From Hyphomicrobiales bacterium (GTDB lineage Bacteria; Pseudomonadota; Alphaproteobacteria; Rhizobiales; Rhizobiaceae): a stretch of DNA of 64,000 bases. Below, piece by piece: positions 46,067 through 56,219 of this stretch (positions within the stretch are counted from its first letter, which is position 1; each line of letters opens with the position of its first letter). The stretch covers positions 248,001-312,000 of the forward strand of contig JAFKJU010000005.1 of assembly GCA_017305935.1 (NCBI GenBank). Reading direction: 5' to 3'. The notes below the pieces were generated by a model. That model did no database searches. It saw only the letters and a list, made by a program, of their open reading frames with translations, and was not told the DNA's origin. Both the position numbers and the translations under genes were made by a program.

Positions 46067-47674
46067 TCAGCTCAGATTCAATTCCTGGAAGAAGTCGTTG
46101 CCCTTGTCGTCGATGACGATGAAGGCGGGGAAATCCACCACCTCGATCTTCCACACGGCTTCCATGCCGAGTTCAGGATATTCGAGAACCTCAACCTTCT
46201 TGATGCAATCCTGCGCGAGACGCGCGGCAGGTCCGCCGATGGAGCCGAGGTAGAATCCGCCATGCGCCTTGCAGGCGTCGCGCACGCTGCGCGAGCGGTT
46301 GCCCTTGGCGAGCATCACCATCGAGCCGCCGAAGGACTGGAACTGGTCGACATAGCTGTCCATGCGCCCCGCCGTGGTCGGCCCGAAGGAGCCGGAGGCA
46401 TAACCCGCCGGCGTCTTGGCCGGGCCGGCGTAATAGACCGGATGGTTCTTCATGTAGTCGGGCATGCCGAGACCGTTTTCGAGGCGCTCGCGGATCTTGG
46501 CATGCGCGAGGTCGCGGGCGACGATGATTGTGCCGGTCAGCGACAGGCGTGTCTTCACCGGATGGCGGCTAAGTTCGGCGAGGATGGCGCTCATCGGCTG
46601 GTTCAGGTCGATGCGCACCATCGAGCTGGAGAGCTTGGCCTCGTCGACCTCGGGCATGTACTTCGACGGATCGGTTTCGAGTTGTTCGAGGAAGATGCCG
46701 TCGCGGGTGATCTTGCCGAGCGCCTGACGGTCGGCGGAACAGGAGACGCCGAGGCCGATGGGGAGCGACGCGCCATGCCTGGGAAGGCGGATGACGCGCA
46801 CGTCATGACAGAAATACTTGCCGCCGAACTGCGCGCCGACGCCGAGGTTCTGGGTCAGCTTGTGGATTTCGGCTTCCATTTCGAGGTCGCGGAAGGCATG
46901 GCCGCTTTCCGACCCTTGTGTCGGCAACCCGTCGAGATAGCGGGCGGACGCCAGCTTCACCGTCTTCAGCGTCATCTCGGCGGAGGTGCCGCCGATGACG
47001 ATCGCCAGATGGTAGGGGGGACAGGCTGCCGTTCCCAGCGTCAGGATCTTCTCCTTGAGGAAGTCGATCATCCGGTCATGGGTCAAAAGCGAGGGCGTGC
47101 CCTGGTAGAGGAAGGTCTTGTTGGCCGAGCCGCCGCCCTTGGCCATGAACAGGAACTTGTAGGCGTCGGTGCCTTCCTCATAGAGGTCGATCTGGGCCGG
47201 CAGGTTGTTGCGGGTGTTCTTTTCCTCGAACATCTTCAGCGGCGCGAGCTGCGAATAGCGCAGGTTCTTGCGCTCGTAAGCGTCGAGCACGCCGCGCGCC
47301 AACGCATCGTAGTCGCCGCCATCGGTCCAGACGTTGCGGCCTTTCTTGCCCATGACGATCGCCGTGCCGGTATCCTGGCACATGGGCAGCACGCCGCCGG
47401 CGGCGATGTTGGCGTTCTTCAGCAAGTCATAGGCGACGAAGCGGTCGTTGTCGGTGGCCTCAGGGTCGTCGAGGATATGGGCGAGCTGGCTGAGATGGCC
47501 GGGGCGCAGCAGATGGTTGATGTCGGCGAAGGCGGCTTCGGCCAGCAGGCGCATGCCCTCCGGCTCGACGGTCAGGACGTCCTGGCCCTTGAACGTGTCG
47601 ACCGAGACATGGTCGGAACTGATCTTGCGATAGGGTGTGGTGTCTTCGCTGAGCGGAAAAAGCGCATCTGCCAT
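46067..47674 (-). CDS. fumA: Fumarate hydratase class I (iron-sulfur)
   Basis: A 535-residue iron-sulfur fumarase that hydrates fumarate to L-malate in the TCA cycle. The sequence is of the long single-chain class I type (N-terminal FumA-like domain, C-terminal beta domain): [20 protein letters not shown] holds one cluster cysteine, later [19 protein letters not shown] and the [15 protein letters not shown] block near the C-terminus. The ATG at 47674 (MADALFPL) is chosen over an upstream in-frame codon. It lies directly downstream of fumC but is separated from it by a terminator and an operator-like palindrome. Confidence 0.94.
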   Translation of the reverse strand: MADALFPLSEDTTPYRKISSDHVSVDTFKGQDVLTVEPEGMRLLAEAAFADINHLLRPGHLSQLAHILDDPEATDNDRFVAYDLLKNANIAAGGVLPMCQDTGTAIVMGKKGRNVWTDGGDYDALARGVLDAYERKNLRYSQLAPLKMFEEKNTRNNLPAQIDLYEEGTDAYKFLFMAKGGGSANKTFLYQGTPSLLTHDRMIDFLKEKILTLGTAACPPYHLAIVIGGTSAEMTLKTVKLASARYLDGLPTQGSESGHAFRDLEMEAEIHKLTQNLGVGAQFGGKYFCHDVRVIRLPRHGASLPIGLGVSCSADRQALGKITRDGIFLEQLETDPSKYMPEVDEAKLSSSMVRIDLNQPMSAILAELSRHPVKTRLSLTGTIIVARDLAHAKIRERLENGLGMPDYMKNHPVYYAGPAKTPAGYASGSFGPTTAGRMDSYVDQFQSFGGSMVMLAKGNRSRSVRDACKAHGGFYLGSIGGPAARLAQDCIKKVEVLEYPELGMEAVWKIEVVDFPAFIVIDDKGNDFFQELNLS

Positions 47675-47721
47675 CGAAATAGCCTTCAAGGGTGGGAGAT
47701 GGCGGTGGTTTACGCAGTCGA

Positions 47722-47736
47722 ATTGCAAATTGCAAT
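47722..47736. promoter_or_regulatory. Perfect palindrome upstream of fumA
   Basis: ATTGCAA-A-TTGCAAT, 15 bases, 48 bases before the fumA start. On the minus strand it overlaps a weak -35 candidate (TTGCAA, 17 bases, TAAACC). It does not match the iron-response motifs of Irr or RirA that I remember. Confidence 0.45.
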
Positions 47737-47749
47737 GAATCTAAAGAAC

Positions 47750-47779
47750 GAAGACGGCCGCGTGGCCACGACCGTCTTC
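47750..47779 (-). terminator. Rho-independent terminator of fumC
   Basis: On the minus-strand transcript GAAGACGGTCGTG and CGCGGCCGTCTTC pair over 13 positions, with two G-U pairs, around a four-base loop, followed by GTTCTTTAG. It lies 30 bases past the fumC stop. Confidence 0.75.
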
Positions 47780-47808
47780 CTTTCATGCGAAGTATGGTTT
47801 CAACTCCT

Positions 47809-49200
47809 TCAACCGGGCTGGATCATCCGCTCGGGACGCACGATGGAATCGTACTGCTCGGCGGTGACGAGGCCGGTCTTCAGGGCCTCCTCGCGCAGCG
47901 TCGTGCCGTTCTTGTGGGCGGTCTTGGCGATTTTGGCGGCACTGTCGTAGCCGATGGTCGGGGCAAGCGCGGTGACCAGCATCAGCGAACGCTCGACACC
48001 ATGACGGATATTGTCCTCGCGCGCCTCGATGCCGGTGACGCAATTGTCGGTGAAGGAGACGCTGGCATCGCCGAGCAACTGCACCGATTGCAGGAAGTTG
48101 TAGGCCATCACCGGATTGTAGACGTTCAGCTCGAAATGGCCCTGGCTGCCGGCGAAGGTCAGCGCCGCATGATTGCCGAACACCTGCACGCAGACCTGGG
48201 TCAGCGCCTCGCATTGCGTCGGGTTTACCTTGCCGGGCATGATCGACGAGCCCGGCTCGTTTTCCGGCAGCGCAAGCTCGCCGAGACCGGCGCGGGGGCC
48301 GGAGCCGAGCAGGCGGATGTCGTTGGCGATCTTGAACAGGGCGGCAGCCGCCGTGTTGATCGCGCCATGGGCAAAGACCATGGCGTCATGGGCAGCCAGC
48401 GCCTCGAACTTGTTCGGCGCGGTGACGAAGGGCAGGCCGGTGATGCCGGCGATCTCCTCAGCCACCTTCTCGGCAAAGCCGATGGGCGCGTTCAGCCCGG
48501 TGCCGACGGCGGTGCCGCCCTGCGCCAGCTCGTAAAGGCCCGGCAGCGTCAGCTCGATGCGGCGGATGGAGGAGGCGACCTGCGCGGCATAGCCGGAGAA
48601 TTCCTGCCCCAGCGTCAGCGGCGTCGCATCCTGCGTATGGGTGCGGCCGATCTTGATGATGTGGTCGAAGCTTTTGCGCTTGGCTTCCAGCGCCCCGTGC
48701 AGGTGCTTCAGCGCCGGCAGCAGGTGGTGGACGATCTCTTCGGCGCAGGCGATGTGCATGGCCGTCGGATAGGTGTCGTTAGACGACTGGCTCATGTTGA
48801 CGTGATCGTTGGGATGCACCGGCTTCTTGGAGCCCATCACTCCGCCCAGCATCTCGATGGCGCGGTTGGAGATCACCTCGTTGGCGTTCATGTTCGATTG
48901 CGTGCCCGAGCCGGTCTGCCAGACGACCAGAGGGAAGTGTTCGTTCAGCTTGCCGTCGATGACCTCCTGCGCCGCCGCGACGATGGTCTTGCCGAGCTCG
49001 GGGCCGAGATGGCCGAGCGCCATGTTGGCGCGCGCCGCCGCCTGCTTGACGATGCCGAGCGCGCGCACGATGGACAGCGGCTGCTTTTCCCAGCCGATCT
49101 TGAAATTGCCGCGCGAGCGCTCGGCCTGCGCGCCCCAGTAACGGTCGCTGGCAACCTCGATAGGGCCGAAGGTATCGGTTTCGGTGCGGGTGGTGCTCAT
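47809..49200 (-). CDS. fumC: Fumarate hydratase class II
   Basis: The oxygen- and iron-independent fumarase, a homotetramer of the aspartase/fumarase superfamily. 463 residues with the hallmark [19 protein letters not shown] (about 316-334), the substrate motif [14 protein letters not shown] and [16 protein letters not shown]. It is the first of two fumarase genes on this strand, ending in a clear terminator before fumA. A small GC-rich hairpin (CAGGGG-CCCCTG, 49220-49235) lies just ahead of its start codon and could affect translation. Confidence 0.96.
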   Translation of the reverse strand: MSTTRTETDTFGPIEVASDRYWGAQAERSRGNFKIGWEKQPLSIVRALGIVKQAAARANMALGHLGPELGKTIVAAAQEVIDGKLNEHFPLVVWQTGSGTQSNMNANEVISNRAIEMLGGVMGSKKPVHPNDHVNMSQSSNDTYPTAMHIACAEEIVHHLLPALKHLHGALEAKRKSFDHIIKIGRTHTQDATPLTLGQEFSGYAAQVASSIRRIELTLPGLYELAQGGTAVGTGLNAPIGFAEKVAEEIAGITGLPFVTAPNKFEALAAHDAMVFAHGAINTAAAALFKIANDIRLLGSGPRAGLGELALPENEPGSSIMPGKVNPTQCEALTQVCVQVFGNHAALTFAGSQGHFELNVYNPVMAYNFLQSVQLLGDASVSFTDNCVTGIEAREDNIRHGVERSLMLVTALAPTIGYDSAAKIAKTAHKNGTTLREEALKTGLVTAEQYDSIVRPERMIQPG

Positions 49201-49642
49201 GGTCTTCCTTCCGTGGCGTCAGGGGGGCTCCCCTGCGCTCTAGTATGGGTGCCCGCCTCGGCCGCCGCCAGCGTCAAGATGAGCGATGCGGCCGGACGGC
49301 GGGGGGACAGAGCTTCACGTTATGGTGAACGTCCGACCGCAAAGGCCGATGTCGTTGCTTTCCGGACACAGCCACAATGATTTCAACGAATTGCATGGGC
49401 GCCCCTGATGTCGCAAACAAGGCTGGCGAAAAAAATCGCGAAAAATTAACCAATCATTTCATAATTTTGTATGAATGTCAGTATGCACGAAGCGGCCGTG
49501 TTTTTTCGGAAACAGGTCGTCGCGAATAACCGTCCGTACCCGGCCGTTTGCTTTTCAACGCAGGGACGATCCAGTAACACTGCGTTTTATCAAGAATGCG
49601 CCGGGGCGGTGCCGACCTCAGATGACGGGGATGACTTTTTAC
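49201..49642. other. Divergent intergenic region, fumC and L,D-transpeptidase
   Basis: 442 bases without a convincing gene. Next to fumC lies the small hairpin at 49220-49235. A plus-strand promoter candidate for the L,D-transpeptidase is TTAACC (49446-49451), 18 bases, TATGAA (49470-49475), inside an AT-rich patch; this would leave a leader of about 160 bases. Confidence in the promoter is low. Confidence 0.35.
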
Positions 49643-51565
49643 ATGACGAAATACCGGAGTGTCGGCGCGCTGGCGCTGGGTCTGATGTGCAGTGTGGCGT
49701 TCCTCGGCGCTCAGCCGGCGTCGGCCGGCACGTTGTTCGATTTTCTGCGCAGCAACAAGCTGGCGCAATCGCCGGGCCGCCAGGCGCAGCAGCAGGCTCT
49801 GCCGGGCGTGGCCATGCCGATGGCGACGAGCCCCGCACAGGAAGCGATGGCCGCGCCTTCCGAGCCGAAGCCGCTGCCCAAGGTCACCGGCCCGACTTAC
49901 TACACCTACAAGGCCGATGGCCTGCGCCTCGTCTCGACGGCCCGATTCGCCGATCCGGTCGTCACCGGCGCCGTCACCGCCGAACCGAGCGAGGTCGGCT
50001 TGGCGCCGAGCCCGTCCGATGGTCTCGGCCAGCGTCGCACCATGTCGGAAGCCAGGGTAATGGCGCCCGACGATATCGCCAAGGCTCTGGAAACCTATTA
50101 CGGCGACGGCGCGCCCCTTCTCTGGGTCGCCGGCGAGCAGGTGACCGACAAGGCCCGCGCGGCGATCGACGTGCTGAATGCGGCCGCCGATGTCGGCCTC
50201 GACCCACGCGACTATGCCGTGTCGCTGCCGACTGAGCCCGCCGACCCGGCCGATGCCGAAGGACGCGCCCGCGGCCTGATGCAGTTTGAGCTGGATCTCT
50301 CCGCCAGGATGCTCGCCTATGTGCAGGACACCGTGCGCGGCCGCGTCGATCCCAACCGCATTTCCGGCTATCACGATTTCAAGCGCAAGACGGTCAATCT
50401 GGCCGGCGTCATGAAGGTGGCGTCCGCTTCGCCCGACATCGCCGCCTATCTCAACAGCCGCTCGCCTTCCAGCCCGCAATTCGCGGCGCTGAAGGCGGAG
50501 CTTGCGAAGCTGCGCGCCGAGCAGGGCGAGGGCGCCCAGCCGATTTCGATCACGCTGACCGGCGCGCTCAAGCCGGGCGGCACGTCCGACCAGTTGCCGA
50601 ACATCGTCGCCGCCATCGCCCGCTCGGGCTCGGCCGACCTGAAGGCCGCTCACGCCACGACTCTGGCGACGGCCACGGCCGCGCAGGACTATACGCCCGA
50701 AATCGTCGATCTCGTCGAGGCTTTCCAGAAGGAGCGTGGGCTGAAGCCGGATGGCGTCATCGGGCAGGCGACCGTGCGGGCGCTCATCGGCCATAGCGAC
50801 GGCGCGAAGCAGCAGAAGCTGATCGTCGCCATGGAGCAGGCGCGCTGGCTGCCGAACGATTTGGGCAGCCGCTATGTCTTCATCAACCAGCCGGCCTTCA
50901 TGGTCTACTACCACAACAACAATCGCGAAGAGCTGTCGATGCGCACCGTCGTCGGCTCAAAGGCGCACCAGACGTTCTTCTTCGAAGACGAGATCCAGAC
51001 CGTCGAGTTCAATCCCTTCTGGGGCGTGCCGCAGTCGATCATCATCAACGAGATGCTGCCGAAGCTGCGCGCTGATCCCGGTTATCTCGATCGCATGGGC
51101 TACGAGGTCGCCGTCAACGGCCAGGCCGTGTCGTCCAGCAGCGTCAACTGGTACGGCTCGACCAACGCCATCTCGGTGCGCCAGCCGCCGAGCGGCGACA
51201 ATGCGCTGGGCGAACTGAAGATCCTGTTCCCCAACAGCCATGCGATCTACATGCATGACACGCCGCAGAAGAGCTTCTTCAAGAAGGATATGCGTGCCCT
51301 CAGCCACGGCTGTGTGCGCCTGTCCGATCCGCGCGCCATGGCGGCAGCCGTTCTCGGCACCAGCGTCGACGACGTCGCCAAGCAGATCGCGGCCGGCAAG
51401 AACAAGGCGGTCGCCGTTCCACAGAAGATCCCGGTCTATGTCGCCTACTTCACGGCATGGCCGAACAAGAACGACAAGGTCGAATACTTCGACGACGTTT
51501 ACGGCCGGGATGATTATGTCGTGAAGGCTTTCGAGGCGACGACCAGGGCGCGCGAACAGAGCTGA
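49643..51565 (+). CDS. L,D-transpeptidase (YcbB type)
   Basis: A periplasmic cysteine transpeptidase that makes 3-3 cross-links between diaminopimelate residues of murein, giving penicillin-resistant linkage. About 640 residues: signal peptide (1-29, ending ASA), a Pro/Gln-rich linker, the YcbB-like N-terminal domain ([20 protein letters not shown]), a peptidoglycan-binding domain ([30 protein letters not shown]) and the YkuD catalytic domain ending [16 protein letters not shown] with the nucleophile Cys. The start is uncertain: ATG at 49643 is used, 49631 and 49622 are close alternatives. Confidence 0.92.
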   Translation: MTKYRSVGALALGLMCSVAFLGAQPASAGTLFDFLRSNKLAQSPGRQAQQQALPGVAMPMATSPAQEAMAAPSEPKPLPKVTGPTYYTYKADGLRLVSTARFADPVVTGAVTAEPSEVGLAPSPSDGLGQRRTMSEARVMAPDDIAKALETYYGDGAPLLWVAGEQVTDKARAAIDVLNAAADVGLDPRDYAVSLPTEPADPADAEGRARGLMQFELDLSARMLAYVQDTVRGRVDPNRISGYHDFKRKTVNLAGVMKVASASPDIAAYLNSRSPSSPQFAALKAELAKLRAEQGEGAQPISITLTGALKPGGTSDQLPNIVAAIARSGSADLKAAHATTLATATAAQDYTPEIVDLVEAFQKERGLKPDGVIGQATVRALIGHSDGAKQQKLIVAMEQARWLPNDLGSRYVFINQPAFMVYYHNNNREELSMRTVVGSKAHQTFFFEDEIQTVEFNPFWGVPQSIIINEMLPKLRADPGYLDRMGYEVAVNGQAVSSSSVNWYGSTNAISVRQPPSGDNALGELKILFPNSHAIYMHDTPQKSFFKKDMRALSHGCVRLSDPRAMAAAVLGTSVDDVAKQIAAGKNKAVAVPQKIPVYVAYFTAWPNKNDKVEYFDDVYGRDDYVVKAFEATTRAREQS

Positions 51566-51592
51566 GCCTTTGGCGGGACGGCAAGAAACGGG

Positions 51593-51620
51593 CGGGCGGG
51601 AAGCAATTCCCGTCCGTTTT
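51593..51620 (+). terminator. Rho-independent terminator after the L,D-transpeptidase gene
   Basis: CGGGCGGGAA and TTCCCGTCCG form a ten-base-pair stem (one G-U) closed by a GCAA tetraloop and followed by TTTT. It begins 28 bases past the stop and separates the gene from glmU. Confidence 0.8.
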
Positions 51621-51735
51621 CGTTCGGACCTGCCGTCACGGATTGTTTGTCTTGGGATGCGACTGTGACTTGCCGCCCGGCGCGACTGCCTTTACGCAGT
51701 CCGGGCGGATACACCAACGCCTCGCGGAGATTCTC

Positions 51736-53100
51736 ATGGAACGCACCTGCCTTGCCGTCATCCTTGCCGCCGGGGAAAGCACCCGGATGAAGTCGTCGAT
51801 GTCCAAGGTGCTGCATCCGGTCGCCGGCCGGCCGATGATCGCCCATGTCATGGACGCCATCGTCCGCACCGGCATTTCCGATGTGGCGCTGGTGGTCGGC
51901 CGCAATGCCGATGAGGTGGCGGCGGCCGCATCCGTGGCCGGCGCCTCGGTGACGCCGGTGCTGCAGACCGAACGCCTCGGCACCGGCCATGCCGTGCTCG
52001 CTGCCCGCGAGGCGATCGGGCGCGGCTACGATGATATCCTGGTCGCTTACGGTGACGTGCCGTTGATCACGGATGCGCCGCTGCGCGCCGCCCGCGAGGG
52101 TCTGGCCGCCGGCAATGACGTCGTGGTCATCGGTTTCCACACCGACAATCCCACCGGCTATGGCCGCCTGCTGGTCGCGGACGGCGAGTTGATCGCCATC
52201 CGCGAGGAGAAGGATGCCAGCGACGCCGAACGTGCGGTTACCTGGTGCAACAGCGGCTTGATGGCGATCAACGGTTGCAAGGCGCTCGACCTGCTCGGCC
52301 GCATCGGCAACAACAATGCCAAGGGCGAATTCTACCTCACCGATCTCGTGGAAATTGCCCGCTCGCTCGGCGGCCATGCGGTTGCCGTCGATGCGCCGGA
52401 AGAAGAACTGACCGGCTGCAACAATCGCGCCGAACTCGCCGCCATCGAAAAGCTCTGGCAGCAGCGCCGCCGCCATGAACTGATGATTTCCGGTGTCTCG
52501 ATGATCGCCCCGGAAACCGTGTTCCTGTCGCATGACACCGTCATCGGTCAGGATGTGCTGATCGAGCCGAATGTCGTCTTCGGCCCCGGTGTCACCATCG
52601 AAAGCGGCGCCGTCATCCATGCCTTCAGCCATATCGAGGGCGCGCATATCGCGACCGGCGCGACCGTCGGCCCCTTCGCTCGCCTGCGCCCCGGTGCGAA
52701 ACTGGCGGAAGACTCCAAGGTCGGCAATTTCTGCGAGGTGAAGAACGGCGATATCGGCCGGGGGGCCAAGGTCAACCACCTGACCTATATCGGCGACGCC
52801 ATCATCGGCGCCGGAAGCAATATTGGTGCTGGAACCATCACCTGCAACTATGACGGCGTCAACAAGCACCTGACCCGCATCGGCGAGAACAGTTTTATCG
52901 GCTCGAATTCGGCTCTCGTCGCCCCCGTCAGCATCGGCGACGGCGCTTACGTGGCATCGGGCAGCGTCATCACCGTCGACGTGCCGGATGAGGCCCTGGC
53001 GCTCGGCCGCGCCCGGCAGGAGACCAAGCCCGGCCGCGCAAAGCTGATCCGTGAGCGGGCGCTGGCGCTGAAGGCTGCGAAAAAAGCGGCGAAGTCGTAA
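51736..53100 (+). CDS. glmU: Bifunctional GlcN-1-P acetyltransferase / UDP-GlcNAc pyrophosphorylase
   Basis: It acetylates glucosamine-1-phosphate and couples the product to UTP, giving UDP-GlcNAc for murein and lipid A. 454 residues: the N-terminal nucleotidyltransferase begins [27 protein letters not shown], and the C-terminal left-handed beta-helix acetyltransferase shows hexapeptide repeats ([27 protein letters not shown]). The ATG at 51736 is chosen because the motif starts five residues later; the upstream frame is non-coding. Together with glmS it supplies the pathway from fructose-6-phosphate. Confidence 0.97.
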   Translation: MERTCLAVILAAGESTRMKSSMSKVLHPVAGRPMIAHVMDAIVRTGISDVALVVGRNADEVAAAASVAGASVTPVLQTERLGTGHAVLAAREAIGRGYDDILVAYGDVPLITDAPLRAAREGLAAGNDVVVIGFHTDNPTGYGRLLVADGELIAIREEKDASDAERAVTWCNSGLMAINGCKALDLLGRIGNNNAKGEFYLTDLVEIARSLGGHAVAVDAPEEELTGCNNRAELAAIEKLWQQRRRHELMISGVSMIAPETVFLSHDTVIGQDVLIEPNVVFGPGVTIESGAVIHAFSHIEGAHIATGATVGPFARLRPGAKLAEDSKVGNFCEVKNGDIGRGAKVNHLTYIGDAIIGAGSNIGAGTITCNYDGVNKHLTRIGENSFIGSNSALVAPVSIGDGAYVASGSVITVDVPDEALALGRARQETKPGRAKLIRERALALKAAKKAAKS

Positions 53101-53199
53101 CCTAGCGAAATCGAATGTGACCGATGGGCGGCTTGCGTAAACCGCTGAAAAAGTTAGGACTGCCGCATACAAAAATGCGGACTGTTTCAGGAGGCTTGC

Positions 53200-55026
53200 A
53201 TGTGCGGAATTGTCGGGATCGTCGGGACTGGCCCGGTGGCGGAGCGCCTTGTCGACGCGCTGACCCGTCTCGAGTATCGCGGCTATGATTCCGCCGGCGT
53301 CGCCACCATAAATGAGGGCAAGCTGGACCGGCGTCGCGCCGAAGGCAAGCTCGTCAACCTGCGCGGCGTGCTGGCGAAGGAGCCGCTTCCCGGCAATATC
53401 GGCATTGCCCATACCCGATGGGCGACGCACGGCGTGCCGAACGAGACCAATGCCCACCCGCATTTCGTCGATGGCGTCGCCGTCGTCCATAACGGCATCA
53501 TCGAGAATTTCGCCGAGATCAAGCAGGAACTGATCGCCGGCGGCGCGACCTTCGAGACGCAGACGGATACGGAAGTCGTCGCCCAGCTTCTGGCGCGCTA
53601 TCGCCGCGAAGGCCTCGGCCGTCGCCAGGCCATGCATGAAATGCTGAAGCGCGTCACCGGCGCCTATGCGCTGGCGGTGATGTTCGAGGACGATCCGTCG
53701 ACGCTGATGGCCGCCCGCTCCGGCCCGCCGCTCGCCATCGGCTATGGCCGGGGGGAGGTCTATCTCGGCTCGGATGCGGTGGCGCTGTCGCCCTTCACCA
53801 ACGAGGTCACCTATCTCCACGATGGCGACTGGGCCATCGTCGGCAAGGACGGGGTCTTCATCTTCGATCTGAGCGGTAGCCCGGTCTCGCGCCCGCACCA
53901 GATAACCCAGGCCGCCGCCTATCTGGTCGACAAGGGCAACCACCGGCACTTCATGGAAAAGGAAATTTATGAGCAGCCGGAAGTCATTTCCCATGCGCTC
54001 AGCCATTACGTCGATTTTGCCGAGCGGCGCGCGCGCTTCGATAGCGGCACCATCGATTTTTCCAAGGTAACGGGCCTGGCGATGTCCGCCTGCGGCACCG
54101 CCTTCCTCGCCGCCTCCATCGGCAAATACTGGTTCGAGCGTTACGCCCGCCTGCCGGTGGAAATCGACGTCGCCTCGGAATTCCGTTATCGCGAAATGCC
54201 GCTCTCGCCGACCCAGGCCGCGCTGTTCATCTCGCAATCCGGCGAGACGGCCGATACGCTTGCTTCCCTGCGCTACTGCAAGGAGCAGGGGCTGAAGATT
54301 GGCGCGGTCGTCAACGTCACCGAATCGACCATCGCGCGCGAGGCCGATGCCATCTTCCCGATCCTCGCCGGCCCGGAAATCGGCGTCGCCTCGACCAAGG
54401 CCTTCACCTGCCAGCTCGCGGTGCTTGCCTCGCTCGCCATCGGCGCGGCGCGTGCCCGTGGCACCATCGACGAAGCCACCGAAAAGACGCTGGTGCGGCA
54501 CCTCACCGAAATGCCTCGCATCATGAGTCGGGTGCTGAACCTCATCCAGCCGCAGATGGAAGCGCTGTCGCGCGAGCTGTCGAAATGCAAGGACGTGCTC
54601 TATATCGGTCGCGGTACCAGCTACCCGCTGGCGATGGAAGGGGCGCTGAAACTCAAGGAAATCTCCTATATCCATGCCGAAGGCTATGCCGCCGGCGAGC
54701 TGAAGCATGGCCCCATCGCCCTGATCGACGAGAACATGCCGGTCATCGTCATCGCCCCGCATGACCGCTTCTTCGAAAAGACGGTGTCGAACATGCAGGA
54801 AGTCGCCGCCCGCGGCGGCCGCATCATCTTCATCACCGACGAGAAGGGCGCGGCAGCCTCGACCCTGCCGACCGTCGCCACGATCATCCTGCCGGAAGTC
54901 GATGAAATTATCTCACCGATGATCTTCTCGCTGCCGATCCAGTTGCTCGCTTATCACACCGCCGTCTTCATGGGCACGGATGTCGATCAGCCCCGCAACC
55001 TCGCCAAGTCGGTGACCGTCGAATGA
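53200..55026 (+). CDS. glmS: Glutamine--fructose-6-phosphate aminotransferase (isomerising)
   Basis: The first step of amino-sugar synthesis: fructose-6-phosphate plus glutamine to glucosamine-6-phosphate. 608 residues. The N-terminal glutaminase begins MCGIVGIVG, with Cys exposed after Met removal, and has TRWATHGVPNETNAHPH; two SIS domains follow (MSACGTAFLAA, ISQSGETADTLASLRY, IGRGTSYPLAMEGALKLKEISYIHAEGYAAGELKHGP). A strong ribosome site AGGAGG (53189-53194) precedes ATG at 53200. I see no ribozyme in the 99-base gap after glmU, only a six-base-pair hairpin (CCGCAT/ATGCGG, 53163-53180). Confidence 0.97.
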   Translation: MCGIVGIVGTGPVAERLVDALTRLEYRGYDSAGVATINEGKLDRRRAEGKLVNLRGVLAKEPLPGNIGIAHTRWATHGVPNETNAHPHFVDGVAVVHNGIIENFAEIKQELIAGGATFETQTDTEVVAQLLARYRREGLGRRQAMHEMLKRVTGAYALAVMFEDDPSTLMAARSGPPLAIGYGRGEVYLGSDAVALSPFTNEVTYLHDGDWAIVGKDGVFIFDLSGSPVSRPHQITQAAAYLVDKGNHRHFMEKEIYEQPEVISHALSHYVDFAERRARFDSGTIDFSKVTGLAMSACGTAFLAASIGKYWFERYARLPVEIDVASEFRYREMPLSPTQAALFISQSGETADTLASLRYCKEQGLKIGAVVNVTESTIAREADAIFPILAGPEIGVASTKAFTCQLAVLASLAIGAARARGTIDEATEKTLVRHLTEMPRIMSRVLNLIQPQMEALSRELSKCKDVLYIGRGTSYPLAMEGALKLKEISYIHAEGYAAGELKHGPIALIDENMPVIVIAPHDRFFEKTVSNMQEVAARGGRIIFITDEKGAAASTLPTVATIILPEVDEIISPMIFSLPIQLLAYHTAVFMGTDVDQPRNLAKSVTVE

Positions 55027-55517
55027 TGCTGCGCGCCGAAAGGCCTGGGGATGCCGCCGCCATCGAGGCCGTGACCGTCGCCGCCTTCGCAGACCACCCT
55101 CATAGCAACCAGACCGAACACATCATCGTCGCCCGCCTGCGCGCCGAAAACGCCCTGACGCTGTCGCTGGTGGCGGAGGAGGGCGCAGGGGTCGTCGGCC
55201 ATATCGCCTTTTCGCCCGTGTCCATCGACGACGGTACGGCGGACTGGTATGGACTCGGGCCGGTCTCCGTTGCCCCGGAAGCGCAGGGCAAGGGCATCGG
55301 CTCGGCGCTGATCCGCGAAGGCCTGCAGCGCTTGGCCGCTGCCGGTGCGAAGGGCTGCGTCGTCATGGGCGACCCGGAGTTTTATAAGAAATTCGGCTTC
55401 CGCAACGAGGAGGACGTCGTCTTTCCCGGTTGTGCGCCGCAATATTTTTTGGCGCTTGCCTTGTCAGGCCCGATGGCTTGCGGCAATGTTCGGTATCATG
55501 AAGCATTCGACTGTTGA
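55023..55517 (+). CDS. GNAT-family N-acetyltransferase
   Basis: A 164-residue acetyltransferase of the YhbS-like group. The acetyl-CoA loop is LGPVSVAPEAQGKGIGSALIREGLQRL (about 78-104), followed by GCVVMGDPEFYKKFGF, the usual ending of this group. Substrate unknown. It overlaps the glmS stop by four bases (ATGA), so it is translationally coupled, which may hint at amino-sugar metabolism; that link is inference. Confidence 0.9.
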   Translation: MMLRAERPGDAAAIEAVTVAAFADHPHSNQTEHIIVARLRAENALTLSLVAEEGAGVVGHIAFSPVSIDDGTADWYGLGPVSVAPEAQGKGIGSALIREGLQRLAAAGAKGCVVMGDPEFYKKFGFRNEEDVVFPGCAPQYFLALALSGPMACGNVRYHEAFDC

Positions 55518-55541
55518 CGCGGCGGAACGTTCGGGCGGCAC

Positions 55542-56210
55542 ATGACGGACACTCCGAAGAGCGAAGGCATCGCCACGCGGGTGCGCAACAACTTCCTGAC
55601 CGGGTTGATCATTTGCGCACCGATAGCGATTACCATCTGGCTGACCTGGACGTTCATTCACTGGGCGGATAGCTGGGTAAAGCCCTATATCCCCGCGCGC
55701 TACAATCCTGAAAGCTACCTGAAATTCGCCGTTCCGGGCTTCGGCCTGCTGATCGCGGTGGTGTTCATCACCATCATCGGCTTTCTCGGCAAGAACCTGA
55801 TCGGCCGTTCCATCGTCAATTTCGGCGAATCGATCCTGCGGCGCACACCGATGGTCCGCACCGTCCACAGTTCCATCAAGCAGATTTTCGAGACCGTGTT
55901 GCAGGAGCGTTCGACCACCTTCAAGAAGGTCGGGTTGATCCAGTATCCGAGCCCGGGCCTGTGGTCGCTGGTGTTCATCGCCGGCGATGCCAAGGGCGAA
56001 ATCGCCAGCCGTTTCGATCGCCTGGGGCAGGAAATGGTCACCGTCTTCCTGCCTCCGACCCCGGTGCCGACCGCCGGCTTCCTGCTGTTCGTGCCGAAGA
56101 AGGACGTCATCGTGCTCGACATGAGCGCAGAGGATGGCGCCAAGCTACTAATCTCAGGCGGACTGATCACGCCCGATTATGTCGAGAAGACAACGCCAGT
56201 AGATGCTTAG
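55542..56210 (+). CDS. DUF502 family membrane protein
   Basis: A 222-residue protein with two hydrophobic helices (about 16-36, LTGLIICAPIAITIWLTWTF, and 65-88) and a C-terminal soluble part with RTPMVRTVHSSIKQIFETV and VFLPPTPVPTAGFLLFVPKKDVIVLDMSAEDGAKLLISGG, the conserved blocks of DUF502. The molecular function is not known. It may end the glmS-GNAT transcript; its stop faces recG with nine bases between. Confidence 0.9.
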   Translation: MTDTPKSEGIATRVRNNFLTGLIICAPIAITIWLTWTFIHWADSWVKPYIPARYNPESYLKFAVPGFGLLIAVVFITIIGFLGKNLIGRSIVNFGESILRRTPMVRTVHSSIKQIFETVLQERSTTFKKVGLIQYPSPGLWSLVFIAGDAKGEIASRFDRLGQEMVTVFLPPTPVPTAGFLLFVPKKDVIVLDMSAEDGAKLLISGGLITPDYVEKTTPVDA

Positions 56211-56219
56211 CCGACTAAT

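Noticed and set aside
49505-49535. EcfG-type (general stress) promoter before the L,D-transpeptidase
   Set aside because: GGAAAC is present but the downstream element does not match GTT at the required spacing.
53101-53199. glmS ribozyme or sRNA-controlled leader
   Set aside because: Only 99 bases, no ribozyme core seen; the glmS ribozyme is a feature of Gram-positive bacteria.
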